This document shows positions 34,163-42,072 of a DNA stretch of 47,354 nucleotides, in pieces; the stretch's first letter is position 1; each line of letters begins with the position of its first letter. The DNA comes from Anaerolineae bacterium (lineage in GTDB: Bacteria; Chloroflexota; Anaerolineae; Aggregatilineales; Phototrophicaceae), in contig JALHOR010000038.1 in the NCBI GenBank assembly GCA_022842885.1, positions 1 through 47,354 on the forward strand, read 5' to 3'. Made by a program: the position numbers and the translations under genes. Under the pieces are notes generated by a model. The model was given only the letters and a program-made list of their open reading frames with translations, did not search any database and had not been told where the DNA came from.

Positions 34163-35821
34163 TTAATCGCGGCTGAGGGCAAAGGTCATGGGGATGTTTG
34201 CGTCTATCAACCATGTGAGGACAGTTGCATCTTGGGGCGAGACGGCTAAGGTGACGATGTCTGTAGCAGCATTTACAGGTGTACCATCGGCTGAAGTCGG
34301 CAATGGCATATCCCCAAGATACACGACCAAGGCATTTTTCACGATATGTTGCAATAAAAGTTGTGGGTCATCCAATGCCATCTCAGCGATAGCATCTGGC
34401 ATCTGGGTCGTATCATCAATATCCACGTACATCATCGCGGCAATCACATCCACTTTATCCCCCACGCGCAAACTGTAATCTATCGCCGTAGTTAGATTCA
34501 ATGGCAAACTCACCGCAACAGTGCCGGGCAGCAGGAGCATTCCAGTCTCGTCTGGAGCTTGAATCGTCGTGTCTTTCATCTGAATAGGCTGCCAAGCAGG
34601 CAAGGTTTTCATCGCATACCGCCCAATGGCTTCATCTATCGTACTGAAGAAATATCCGCTTTTTTCGAGTTCGGTCAACACTTCGTGCGGATAAATGGCA
34701 ACGATAAGCATGTCGGATTCAATTTTTGTGCCGTATAGAATATCTTCGCGGGCGACAACGGCGGGCGTTGTCCAAGCACTATCTTCCAGATAACTGAATA
34801 GGACGGTATCGCCGGCTTCGATAGACACTTCGGCTGTTTTCCCCAGAGTAGTGTCATAATCAGCATAGAGTTGCCAAGGACCTGATTGTGGCATTGGGAT
34901 AATCAACGGCTCAATCATATCGGCAGTAATGGTCATGCCTTCCGCGATAAAATTGATGGCTTTGGCAGCAATGAACGGGGCGTTCTCCACAGGGGCATCC
35001 CCCACAAAAGTCCGTAAAATCGGCATACTTGGTTCAATATCAATCAATGCCACTTTGCCATACAAAATCGCGGGCATGGCATACTGCCCCTGATAAACTG
35101 CCTGCTGAATGGGAATGAGCGTGTCTGTCACCATATTTTCGGTAATGACTGTGCCTTCCTCAATTTTTTCATACGCGACCCACACGCGGAAAACGCCCTG
35201 TGGTGGCAACGTTGGCGCAGATAATTCAAAGGGTGGAATCGTCGGCACAGGCATAAACGGTGCTGTCCCCCATTCAGGATTCGCTGTTCCCATTTCGGGA
35301 ATGCTCAACAATGTACCGGGGGCGATAAGTGGCGGTGGATTGGTGAATAGGCAATTGACCCTCAACAAATCTTCATAGGGTATTTCATAATCTGCTGCGA
35401 TGCTTGCCAACGTATCCCCCGCTTGCACCACATAAAAACTAACATTCGCGGGCTGCGCCCAACAGCCAATTTGCGGTTCGATGGCTTGTGGCGCGGCATT
35501 CATCGGCGTCATGGCAAGCCGGAGTGAGATAAAAGTGCCACCAATTATGAACAACATCAGCACCGCCGCGAGCCACCGCAGCATTCGGCGTGGCGTGCGT
35601 TTGCGTTTTTCAGTTGTAGATATCATGTTTTGGCTCCCATTTTTTTGTCCCAATTGGGCAATCAATTTTTCTTCTAATGCGTGTTGGAACTGCGGCTGCG
35701 CCTGTGGCACCGTCCCCGCCAGCGCATCCAGCAAGGCATTCTCGCTCGATTGCCGATTGGCAATACTGGTGTCAACCTGCCGCAGCAGTGCCGCATCGCG
35801 GGTATCATCATTCGGGTTCAC
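34163..35821 (-). CDS. One-pass membrane protein with LysM and SAF/CpaB-like domains, partner of the ECF sigma factor
   Basis: A 552-residue protein. A cytosolic N-terminal ~75 residues (NPNDDTRDAALLRQVD) precede one membrane helix (LAAVLMLFIIGGTFISL). Outside are a LysM (YVVQAGDTLASIAADY) and about three SAF-type units (VWVAYEKIEEGTVITENMV; INFIAEGMTITADMIEPL; AREDILYGTKIESDM), ending in an RcpC/CpaB-like segment (LNLTTAIDYSLRVGDKVDV; TLAVSPQDATVLTWL). The GTG at 35821 has AGGAGG 9 bases upstream and the gene overlaps the sigma factor by 14 bases. It could be an anti-sigma-like sensor, though no HxxxCxxC zinc motif is present, or a surface assembly protein regulated with the sigma factor. 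Confidence 0.78.
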   Translation of the reverse strand: MNPNDDTRDAALLRQVDTSIANRQSSENALLDALAGTVPQAQPQFQHALEEKLIAQLGQKNGSQNMISTTEKRKRTPRRMLRWLAAVLMLFIIGGTFISLRLAMTPMNAAPQAIEPQIGCWAQPANVSFYVVQAGDTLASIAADYEIPYEDLLRVNCLFTNPPPLIAPGTLLSIPEMGTANPEWGTAPFMPVPTIPPFELSAPTLPPQGVFRVWVAYEKIEEGTVITENMVTDTLIPIQQAVYQGQYAMPAILYGKVALIDIEPSMPILRTFVGDAPVENAPFIAAKAINFIAEGMTITADMIEPLIIPMPQSGPWQLYADYDTTLGKTAEVSIEAGDTVLFSYLEDSAWTTPAVVAREDILYGTKIESDMLIVAIYPHEVLTELEKSGYFFSTIDEAIGRYAMKTLPAWQPIQMKDTTIQAPDETGMLLLPGTVAVSLPLNLTTAIDYSLRVGDKVDVIAAMMYVDIDDTTQMPDAIAEMALDDPQLLLQHIVKNALVVYLGDMPLPTSADGTPVNAATDIVTLAVSPQDATVLTWLIDANIPMTFALSRD

Positions 35822-36395
35822 TGGCAAGTTCCTCCTGAACAAGTTGAAATTTTTGCTGTAGCTCATCCAATGCCCGGCACAGGTGGCTGGCAACAGTGCG
35901 TTCATCCAGCCCCAGCACGGTGGCAATCTCTTGGTTACGCAGTTCGCCAAAAAAACGCAGCGTGATAATTTCTTGGCGACGGGGCGACAAGGTATTAATG
36001 ACGGCATATAACCGGGCAAATTGCTCTTTGCGCTGGATGAGTGCTTCTGGGCTAGGACTGGTCACAGGCAAATTGGGTATATCGTCGAGCGATAAGTGAT
36101 GCTGCTGCCAGCGATGCCGCCGATAAAATTGCTGCACTTCGTTATGGGCGATACGAAAAATCCACGCGGCAAATGACCCACTACCGCGATATTCAAACCG
36201 TCCCAAGGCTTCGACCACTTTCACAAAAATATCGGCGGTAACATCTTCGGCATCTTGTACGCGCCCCACACGATATGCTACATACGCATAGAGGCGTGGA
36301 AAATACAGCCGATATAATTCGCGGAAAGCGTCCCCATTCTGCTGTGCCTGCCGGATGAGAGCGCCCTCATCGGTGGGCGGTGCATGGTTCGTCAC
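35808..36395 (-). CDS. ECF-type RNA polymerase sigma factor
   Basis: This 195-residue sigma factor has region 2 (LYRLYFPRLYAYVAYRVG, DAEDVTADIFVKV, AAWIFRIAHNEVQQFYRRH) and region 4 (LSPRRQEIITLRFFGELRN with QEIATVLGLDERTVASHLCRAL), joined by a short linker and lacking region 1 and region 3. That is the ECF layout. The start is GTG at 36395 with AAGGTGA about 8 bases upstream. The downstream membrane-protein gene begins inside its 3' end, so the two are translationally coupled, a common arrangement for a sigma factor and its regulator. Confidence 0.93.
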   Translation of the reverse strand: MTNHAPPTDEGALIRQAQQNGDAFRELYRLYFPRLYAYVAYRVGRVQDAEDVTADIFVKVVEALGRFEYRGSGSFAAWIFRIAHNEVQQFYRRHRWQQHHLSLDDIPNLPVTSPSPEALIQRKEQFARLYAVINTLSPRRQEIITLRFFGELRNQEIATVLGLDERTVASHLCRALDELQQKFQLVQEELASEPE

Positions 36396-36463
36396 TGAAC
36401 AGTCACCTTAGTTTACGTAAACAGTTCTAAGCATTAAAACGCTATCCACCCCAAAATACTGCA

Positions 36464-36489
36464 AACAAAAAGAGCGCCTTCGCGCCCTT
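36464..36489 (-). terminator. Terminator of the 36521 secreted-protein gene
   Basis: On the minus strand GGGCGC (36482-36487 complement) pairs with GCGCTC around a 4-base loop with one G-T pair, followed by TTTTTGTTTGC. It lies 32 bases past the stop. Confidence 0.75.
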
Positions 36490-36520
36490 TGAATTTCATG
36501 ATTTATTTTTGCAGCAAAAC

Positions 36521-37939
36521 TTATTCACCACCACCGTCACCACCGTCACCGCCATCACCGCCATCACCGCCCCCATCACCACCGCCATCACCACCGTCGC
36601 CGCTACCCCCATCACCACCGTCGCCAGAACCACCCTCACCACCACCGTCGCCAGAACCAGCGTCGCCACTACCATCGCCAGAGCCACCGTCACCCGAACC
36701 ACTGCCATCGCCAGAACCGCTACCATCACCCGATGACCCATCACCACTGCCAGAATCACCGCTGCCAGCGCCAGAAGTATCCCCCGATGACCCATCACCG
36801 CTGCTGGTATTGCCTGTGCCGTCTGCTGGTACATCCGGGATGATGGGCGGCGTACAATCCCCGGTTGTGCAAGCCGCATCAAAAATATCTGTGAATATCG
36901 CTTGGCAATCAACACCCGCGCAAGTGGCATAATCTGTGACCAACAAGCAATTTTGTCCTTCACACACGCTGTAAAAAGCATCCAATTGTTGGCACAATGG
37001 CAAGCCCTCAGCCGGGTCATAGCCGCAAGCATAACCGCCAAGGTCTACCGGAATTTCGCCACAGAAAGGCAAAAACGAACTGGGGTCATCGCTGCAAATT
37101 GCTGCACCACTTTCTAACAATGCAAATAGGTCATCCAATTGTGCCTCACTCAATGGCTCGGCAATTTCAATCTCGCGTTCTAGCAATGTCATGGGCAGCC
37201 CGACAACTTGCTCAATGTCATACGCCGTCAGCACAATTTGTTCCATATCCAGCGAAAAATCTTCATCTATGGGAATTTGAAGTTGGCTGCCAGCAATCAC
37301 CGGATATAAGAAGCCATCAATTTCCAATACTGCCGAGCCTTCAATCGTGCGGACAACCATTTCTTCACCGGGGGCAGCTTGGAACATGACAGTTGAGCCG
37401 ACAGATACATCAATGCCATTCATCGTAAAATTTACTTCGCCAACGCCCGCCGGAGTTTGCACCAGCAGCCCACTTTCGGGCGCACCTGCACACGCGGCAT
37501 CACCAATTCCTGTTTTTAAATAAAATGCCTGCATCGGATTTTGCCCGGCTTCAGCGGCATTCTCTATCTCAGTATCGCCGAATAAAATAAACGTTACATT
37601 TTGTCCCGGTAGTGTATCCGGCAAATCGGCTTGCAAGCGCAGCAATGCCACGCCCCAAGTCCCGGCGGCGGTATCTAAAGGTTGTAATGTCATGGTTTTT
37701 AATGTTGCCAAATCCACAATATCGCCGCTTTGCTCAAACTGAAAATTAGCCGCGTCTGGTTGGGCTTCGGCGGCGATGCTGATGTTGCCATAACAGGCTT
37801 GGTTGCGGTCGGTGATTTCACACGCCGCTTGCACCGTTGCCAATGCCGTTTCCACCATGACGGGGCAAGCATCTGATTGAGAGAGAACCATGCTTGTAAC
37901 CATTAATACAAAAAATAATCCCACTATTCGGCTATGCAT
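36521..37939 (-). CDS. Secreted protein with FecR-like core and Ser/Gly/Asp repeat tail
   Basis: This 472-residue exported protein has a signal peptide (VGLFFVLMVTSMVLS) and a conserved core with ACYGNISIAAEA, GVALLRLQADLPDTLPGQNV, FILFGDTEI, MQAFYLKTGIGDAAC and NGIDVSVGSTVMFQA. It also has a Cys-rich part around residues 285-370. From about residue 385 to the end the tail is almost only G, S and D in SGDG-type repeats, ending GGGE. This tail is negatively charged and could bind calcium. It is a paralogue of the neighbour at 38050 and a distant relative of the 6516 protein. It is probably a surface or matrix protein under the nearby sigma factor (inference). Confidence 0.82.
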   Translation of the reverse strand: MHSRIVGLFFVLMVTSMVLSQSDACPVMVETALATVQAACEITDRNQACYGNISIAAEAQPDAANFQFEQSGDIVDLATLKTMTLQPLDTAAGTWGVALLRLQADLPDTLPGQNVTFILFGDTEIENAAEAGQNPMQAFYLKTGIGDAACAGAPESGLLVQTPAGVGEVNFTMNGIDVSVGSTVMFQAAPGEEMVVRTIEGSAVLEIDGFLYPVIAGSQLQIPIDEDFSLDMEQIVLTAYDIEQVVGLPMTLLEREIEIAEPLSEAQLDDLFALLESGAAICSDDPSSFLPFCGEIPVDLGGYACGYDPAEGLPLCQQLDAFYSVCEGQNCLLVTDYATCAGVDCQAIFTDIFDAACTTGDCTPPIIPDVPADGTGNTSSGDGSSGDTSGAGSGDSGSGDGSSGDGSGSGDGSGSGDGGSGDGSGDAGSGDGGGEGGSGDGGDGGSGDGGDGGGDGGGDGGDGGDGGDGGGE

Positions 37940-37994
37940 TCCCTATACTCCTGTTGATAACCATTCATCTTAGGTTTTATTCTACTCGTATCCA

Positions 37995-38030
37995 TAAAAA
38001 CAACGAACTCGATATGAGCGAGTTCGTTGT
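37995..38030 (-). terminator. Terminator of the 38050 secreted-protein gene
   Basis: A perfect 12-bp stem: ACAACGAACTCG (38000-38011) with CGAGTTCGTTGT (38019-38030) around a 7-base loop. On the minus strand it is followed by TTTTTATGG. It lies 20 bases after the stop. Confidence 0.88.
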
Positions 38031-38049
38031 ACCAATTTAGCAAAAATAA

Positions 38050-39393
38050 CTATCGTGGCGGCGGAGGCGGCGGTCCACCTCCGGGGGGCGGTGGGGGTCC
38101 ACCACCACTATTCGGCGGCGGCGGTTGCTGCCCACCATCAGGCGGTGGCGGTGGTGGTTGCTGCCCACCACCATCGGGCGGCGGCGGGATAGGTGTTCCA
38201 ACTGCATTCGGCGGGGGGGGCTGCTGCCCACCCGTATTGCCGCCCGGTTGCGGGGTACGATTTGCGGGCGGTTGTCCTTGCCCTTCAGGACGCTGACCGG
38301 GTGTGCCTTCAGGGCGTTGCCCTTCGGGACGCTGACCGGGGGTACCTGCGGGCGGCGGTTGCTGCCCCTCAGGACGTTGACCTTGTTCGCCTTCAGGACG
38401 TGGTGGCAATGGGAATCCTCCCGGCGGCAGAGGTTGCCCATCAGGGGGCAGTGCTATTGGTGGACGATTTTCGCCGGGTGTCCAACCACCCCGTTCTGGT
38501 TGGAAGTTTTCAAAACGTTCACACGGCGGCAGTGGGGCTTCGCCACACGGAGGCTGCCCTTGTGCCAATTGCTCGTGAATTTGTTCGACCACTTCGGGCG
38601 GCAGCGGCGGCGCAACATCTATCGGGCGACCTAACGGACGCAGTGGCAAGCCTTGCAAGTGGACTTCATCGTATGCCTCTGGCTGCGCCGGAATCCCGGC
38701 TGGGCGCAAATCTTCACCCATTGGAACACGAATTCGACTGCCAGCAACTGCCGGATACAAGCCCCCATCCAATTCGACCACGGCTGTGCCTTCAACCGTA
38801 TTGATGGTCATGTCTGATTCTGGCTGTGCCTGAATCATGACAGTTGAGCCAACCGAGACATCGGTGCCGTTGATATTAAATGACACTTCTTCCACACCGT
38901 CCGGCGTTTGAATCAGCAAGCCGCTTTCGGGCGCTTCTTCGCAGGGAGCATCGCCTAAGCCCGTTTGCAGATAAAATGCCTGCATCGGATTTTGGTCATT
39001 GCTGGCAGCATTCTGGATAGCGACATCGCCATACAAAATGAAGGTGACATTTTGACCGGGCAGCGTATCTGGAATATCTGCCTGAAGCTGCATCAAAACA
39101 ACGCCCCAAGCATTGTTGGCTGCATCCATCGGCTCTAATGTCAGCGATTCAATATCGCTCACATCCACAATGTCACCCGTTTTTTCAAACGTAAAATCAG
39201 CGGCATCCGCCTGTGGTTCGGCACTCAGGCTGATGTTGCCATAACAGGCTTGGTTGCGCCCGGTATCTTGGCAAAATTCGTCCACAGCGTTCAATGCCGC
39301 TTCGACAATTGCTGGGCAACTAGCGTCTTGTGCCAGCACGACACTGACACTCAGTAAGAGCCATGCCAGAACCCATTTTCGTAAGTATTGCAT
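38050..39393 (-). CDS. Secreted protein with FecR-like core and Pro/Gln-rich repeat tail
   Basis: This 447-residue exported protein has a signal peptide (LAWLLLSVSVVLAQDAS) and a core closely matching the 36521 protein: ACYGNISLSAEPQADAADF, LQADIPDTLPGQNVTFILYG, MQAFYLQTGLGDAPC and VSVGSTVMIQAQ. From about residue 280 the sequence turns Pro-rich, with GQRPEG units repeated several times and a final run of PPPPP with Gly. Thus the same core carries a rigid, uncharged tail instead of the acidic Gly/Ser/Asp tail of its neighbour. It is transcribed in the same direction between the lipoprotein and the 36521 gene, each with its own terminator. Confidence 0.82.
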   Translation of the reverse strand: MQYLRKWVLAWLLLSVSVVLAQDASCPAIVEAALNAVDEFCQDTGRNQACYGNISLSAEPQADAADFTFEKTGDIVDVSDIESLTLEPMDAANNAWGVVLMQLQADIPDTLPGQNVTFILYGDVAIQNAASNDQNPMQAFYLQTGLGDAPCEEAPESGLLIQTPDGVEEVSFNINGTDVSVGSTVMIQAQPESDMTINTVEGTAVVELDGGLYPAVAGSRIRVPMGEDLRPAGIPAQPEAYDEVHLQGLPLRPLGRPIDVAPPLPPEVVEQIHEQLAQGQPPCGEAPLPPCERFENFQPERGGWTPGENRPPIALPPDGQPLPPGGFPLPPRPEGEQGQRPEGQQPPPAGTPGQRPEGQRPEGTPGQRPEGQGQPPANRTPQPGGNTGGQQPPPPNAVGTPIPPPPDGGGQQPPPPPPDGGQQPPPPNSGGGPPPPPGGGPPPPPPR

Positions 39394-39411
39394 ATAAACA
39401 TCCTCTAATTG

Positions 39412-40281
39412 TTACGGCTGCGGCACAAGCAGCACCACATTCATACTTGCCTCGGTGATGATAATATTCTCTAAATTATGTTTGCCCTCCCCAAGTCGTT
39501 TGTTCAAAATTGTGTCAAACGTTTGCACGATGACGGTAAATAAATCGGAGTAGGCAATTTCGATGAAAGTCTCTGGCGGAGTATTGCCATCGCTCATCAC
39601 AAATTGGGTGGGTGGCACCGGCTGAATCAACAAGAAATTATTGAGACCTTGTGCGCCTGTTTGAATGATAAATTGAAAACGAATGATGCCAGTGGTTTGG
39701 GCAGTCCCACCGGAAGCCGTCAACTGCACATCCACGCCGTTGTCAACAAAATTGACCGATACGCTGGTTAAAGAGCCATATTCGGCAGCTTCCAGCGCCA
39801 ATTGAGTTTGGAATTGTTCTTCGCTAATGATGACCCCAGCAGCCACAATCGGTGTTCCGGTGGAAGTGGGACGAATCGGCTCATCAGCGCCGGGTGGCAC
39901 GGGGGTCAAGGTTGCCAAAGTTGGCGCTTCGATAATTTGGGCGGTCGCTGTGATGTTAGCAATGCGCGTGGCATCTTGGGTTGGCGTCGTGCGCGGCGTA
40001 TTGGTCGGCGGCGGTGGCGTATGGGAGGGAGTGAACGATGGCAGTGCCGTAGCGGTCTTTGTAACCGTCGGTGTGAGGGTGTTGGTTGGTGTTAGCGTGA
40101 GTGTCGGGGTCAAGGTTTGTGTTGGTGTATTGGTGGGTGCAGGCGTATTGGTGGGTTCATCGGTAGCGGTTTCGGTTGGCACGACTACGACCGTCGGCAG
40201 TTCGCGGTTCGGGTCTTCGGCAGGTTGGCAGGCAGCTAAGGGCAATAGGATTAACATCATCAGGAAAAGTTGTTTCATCAT
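39412..40281 (-). CDS. Lipoprotein with Thr/Pro-rich mucin-like linker
   Basis: This 289-residue lipoprotein has the signal LMMLILLPLAAC with lipobox LAAC. A long Thr/Pro linker follows (TNTPAPTNTPTQTLTP and similar, residues ~35-125). The C-terminal globular domain, about residues 145-289, is beta-rich (VSVNFVDNGVDVQLTASGG, IIRFQFIIQ). The linker is of the kind that is often glycosylated and lifts a domain off the membrane. The start at 40281 is one of two adjacent ATGs with GGGA close by. Not a known enzyme. It lies 18 bases upstream of the 38050 gene on the same strand, so the two are probably one transcript. Confidence 0.8.
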   Translation of the reverse strand: MMKQLFLMMLILLPLAACQPAEDPNRELPTVVVVPTETATDEPTNTPAPTNTPTQTLTPTLTLTPTNTLTPTVTKTATALPSFTPSHTPPPPTNTPRTTPTQDATRIANITATAQIIEAPTLATLTPVPPGADEPIRPTSTGTPIVAAGVIISEEQFQTQLALEAAEYGSLTSVSVNFVDNGVDVQLTASGGTAQTTGIIRFQFIIQTGAQGLNNFLLIQPVPPTQFVMSDGNTPPETFIEIAYSDLFTVIVQTFDTILNKRLGEGKHNLENIIITEASMNVVLLVPQP

Positions 40282-40389
40282 GAAGTCCCGTAACAATCGG
40301 ATATGAGTAACTATAGCATAGACCGATTTTTCGTAATCGTAAGATACGCTGCTAAATGTAAAATTTTTTCAAAAAATAAAGACTCAAGT

Positions 40390-41022
40390 TCAAATCAGAT
40401 TGGCTTTTGCCGCAGCGACTAATGCCTCGGCGCGGGTCTCTACACCGAGTTTTGTCAAAATATTGGTGATGTGGAATTTAACAGTCGAAACACTAATAGT
40501 TAATGTTGCGGCTATCTCGCTGTTGGTTTTGCCACTGGCAAAAAACCTCAGAATCTCTTTTTCGCGTGGGGATAGGTTCGTATCAGTTTGCGATAGGGGT
40601 TTTTCCAGCAAAACTTTCGTGATTTCGGGTGAAAGAATATGCTGTCCGGCACATGCCAACCGAATCACACTTTCCAAAACATCCACTGACGAGTCTTTTA
40701 GAATGTAGCCCACCGCACCATTTTCTAGCATAGCGCGGATCGTATCCTGATCTTTGAAGCTCGAAAATGCCAATATTTTGGTCTGAGGATATTTTTGGAG
40801 GATGCGTTTGGTAGCTTCAACCCCATCCATCAAAGGCATGACAATATCCATCAAAATCAAATCTGGTTGAAATTGGTCGCAAAGGTCAATCGCTTCTAGC
40901 CCATTATGCCCATGTGCCAATACTTCAACATCATCCCAAAAACTAATCAATTCCCCAATAGTTTGATGAACACGGCGATGATCATCCACCAGAATAATGC
41001 CCAATTTACGATGTTGAGTCAT
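40390..41022 (-). CDS. LuxR/NarL-family response regulator
   Basis: A 210-residue two-domain regulator. The receiver has D13/D14 acidic residues, phospho-acceptor D59 (LILMDIVMP), a switch Ser near 87 and K109 (YILKDSS). The LuxR-type HTH is near residues 145-205 (LSPREKEILRFFASGKTN, then SEIAATLTISVSTVKFHITN). Its start overlaps the stop of a histidine-kinase remnant by 3 bases, so the pair was once kinase then regulator. If the kinase is dead, this regulator depends on another kinase or small-molecule phosphate donor. Targets may include the neighbouring surface genes. Confidence 0.93.
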   Translation of the reverse strand: MTQHRKLGIILVDDHRRVHQTIGELISFWDDVEVLAHGHNGLEAIDLCDQFQPDLILMDIVMPLMDGVEATKRILQKYPQTKILAFSSFKDQDTIRAMLENGAVGYILKDSSVDVLESVIRLACAGQHILSPEITKVLLEKPLSQTDTNLSPREKEILRFFASGKTNSEIAATLTISVSTVKFHITNILTKLGVETRAEALVAAAKANLI

Positions 41023-41234
41023 AGTAGGCAGTCCTTCGCCGCTGTAATAGTTGCTCGTTGATTGATGCCATTCACAATAATCAGCATCACTTCAGTATTT
41101 TTGGCACATTCTGCCATATTCTTTAGCCCAAAATAACCGGCTGGGATATCTTCAGTATCAAATCCAATACCATTATCGTCAATAGATATTTTAACAATAG
41201 TATCATTTTTTACCAGCTTTACGATAATTTCTGA
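41019..41234 (-). pseudogene. 3' remnant of a NarL-type sensor histidine kinase (HATPase_c end)
   Basis: Reading minus-strand from 41234 gives 71 codons: EIIVKLVKNDTIVK, then the G1 box SIDDNGIGFD, then GYFGLKNMAECAK (G2-like), ending ATITAAKDCLL and TGA. This is the C-terminal part of a HATPase_c domain in the LuxR-partner kinase class. An in-frame stop (41235-41237) lies directly before it and no start or upstream kinase domains follow in any frame. Its stop overlaps the LuxR-regulator start (TGA within ATGA), as in intact kinase-regulator pairs. I read it as the surviving tail of a deleted kinase gene. Confidence 0.8.
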
Positions 41235-41237
41235 TTA

Positions 41238-41551
41238 GGATATGTCTTTTCCCCAAAAAAAGGATCGCATCAGCAAAACCACTATCATAAATACTGCTGA
41301 AGTGTACCCACAATTATATGTTTAAAATATCAAAATAAATGCCGATTCACATAATCCACTTAGCCTTAATTTATCTTGCTCGTTGTGCGCTACTTTGTGC
41401 TGATATGCCCTGCATCCCTGTCTTTTTAGACAGGGGTTAGCCCACCAAAAACTCTCTCATTGGACAGGTTTGTTTAAAATGTTACTTCTATTACGCTTTA
41501 TTTAGATCATTATCTGCATCAAAGACATCGAAGAATGGGGAGATAATTCAC
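41238..41551. other. Leader region of the pilin gene
   Basis: AT-rich, no gene seen. It contains a perfect hairpin (41416-41435) and GGGGAGA before the pilin ATG. No convincing -35/-10 pair was found. Confidence 0.5.
41416..41435. promoter_or_regulatory. Perfect hairpin in pilin leader
   Basis: CCCTGTCT (41416-41423) and AGACAGGG (41428-41435) pair around TTTT. It lies 116 bases before the pilin start codon. It is not followed by a T tract on the plus strand, so it may be an mRNA-stability or regulatory structure rather than a terminator. Confidence 0.4.
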
Positions 41552-41992
41552 ATGTTCAAGGCATTATTGAGTTTAGCAAAAACCAAGAAACAAGCGGAAC
41601 AAGGGCAAGGGCTGGTTGAATATGCCCTGATTTTGGTGCTAGTTGCGGTGGTTGTGATTGTCATTCTGGCACAACTCGGACCCGGCATTGGCAATATTTT
41701 TTCTACTGTTAATGCGGCTTTACAGGGAAGCAGTGGCGGCAGTCCAGATTCAGAACTGGTTGTAACGTGGAATCCACCTGCTGATTATGACACCACAACG
41801 GCAACTTCATATTATACGATTAGTTACGAGGGTTCTCTGGTAAGTGGTGTAAATTTAAGCTGCACGAATGGTTTTAGTTCCGGCGAGACAGGTAGTATCT
41901 ATTATGTTAAAGGTCCCAGAGGAGGCAACTCTACCTGTACAGCAACTTACAGTGGAGCATCAGCCAATTTCCCAGTATCATTCGGCGCTTAG
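41552..41992 (+). CDS. Flp-type pilin with long C-terminal domain
   Basis: This 146-residue protein has the Flp/Tad prepilin segment: basic leader (LAKTKKQAEQG), processing site after G18, mature QGLVEYALI with E at +5, and a hydrophobic helix VLVAVVVIVILAQLG. Classical Flp pilins are about 50-80 residues, whereas here a ~95-residue beta-rich domain follows (ELVVTWNPPADY, YYTISYEG, GVNLSCTNG with paired cysteines). GGGGAGA precedes the ATG. No Tad/Cpa ATPase or prepilin peptidase is in this window. It may form a pilus or a pseudopilin tip; the extra domain could be surface-exposed. Confidence 0.85.
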   Translation: MFKALLSLAKTKKQAEQGQGLVEYALILVLVAVVVIVILAQLGPGIGNIFSTVNAALQGSSGGSPDSELVVTWNPPADYDTTTATSYYTISYEGSLVSGVNLSCTNGFSSGETGSIYYVKGPRGGNSTCTATYSGASANFPVSFGA

Positions 41993-42016
41993 TGGTCAGA
42001 GACGCTAGATGTTATC

Positions 42017-42043
42017 AGCGCCAATGCTTAAAGTATTGGCGCT
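42017..42043 (+). terminator. Hairpin after the pilin gene
   Basis: AGCGCCAAT (42017-42025) pairs perfectly with ATTGGCGCT (42035-42043) around a 9-base loop. It lies 24 bases past the pilin stop. The following sequence is not T-rich, so termination strength is unclear. Confidence 0.55.
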
Positions 42044-42072
42044 TCAGCATAAATCTTATCAAGATTCGCAGC

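Noticed and set aside
35821..36019. Extension of the LysM-SAF protein to an upstream start at 36019.
   Set aside because: Those 66 codons lie in the sigma factor gene in a different frame and have no signal or ribosome site. GTG 35821 has AGGAGG at good distance.
36496..37041. Long open frame on the minus strand in another frame of the Gly/Ser/Asp-tail gene.
   Set aside because: It is a by-product of the repetitive tail; composition is unnatural and it has no domain.
38050..38400. Repeated GQRPEG-coding sequence as a possible DNA repeat array or CRISPR.
   Set aside because: The repeat units are codon-phased, short and inside a secreted protein's tail; there are no spacers of uniform length and no cas genes.
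41400..41450. A c-di-GMP or other known riboswitch before the pilin gene.
   Set aside because: Only a single perfect hairpin is visible; no conserved riboswitch core could be recognised.
34163..41992. A complete Tad/Flp pilus locus.
   Set aside because: No TadA/CpaF ATPase, TadB/TadC, secretin or prepilin peptidase gene is in the window. Only a pilin and CpaB-like domains are present.
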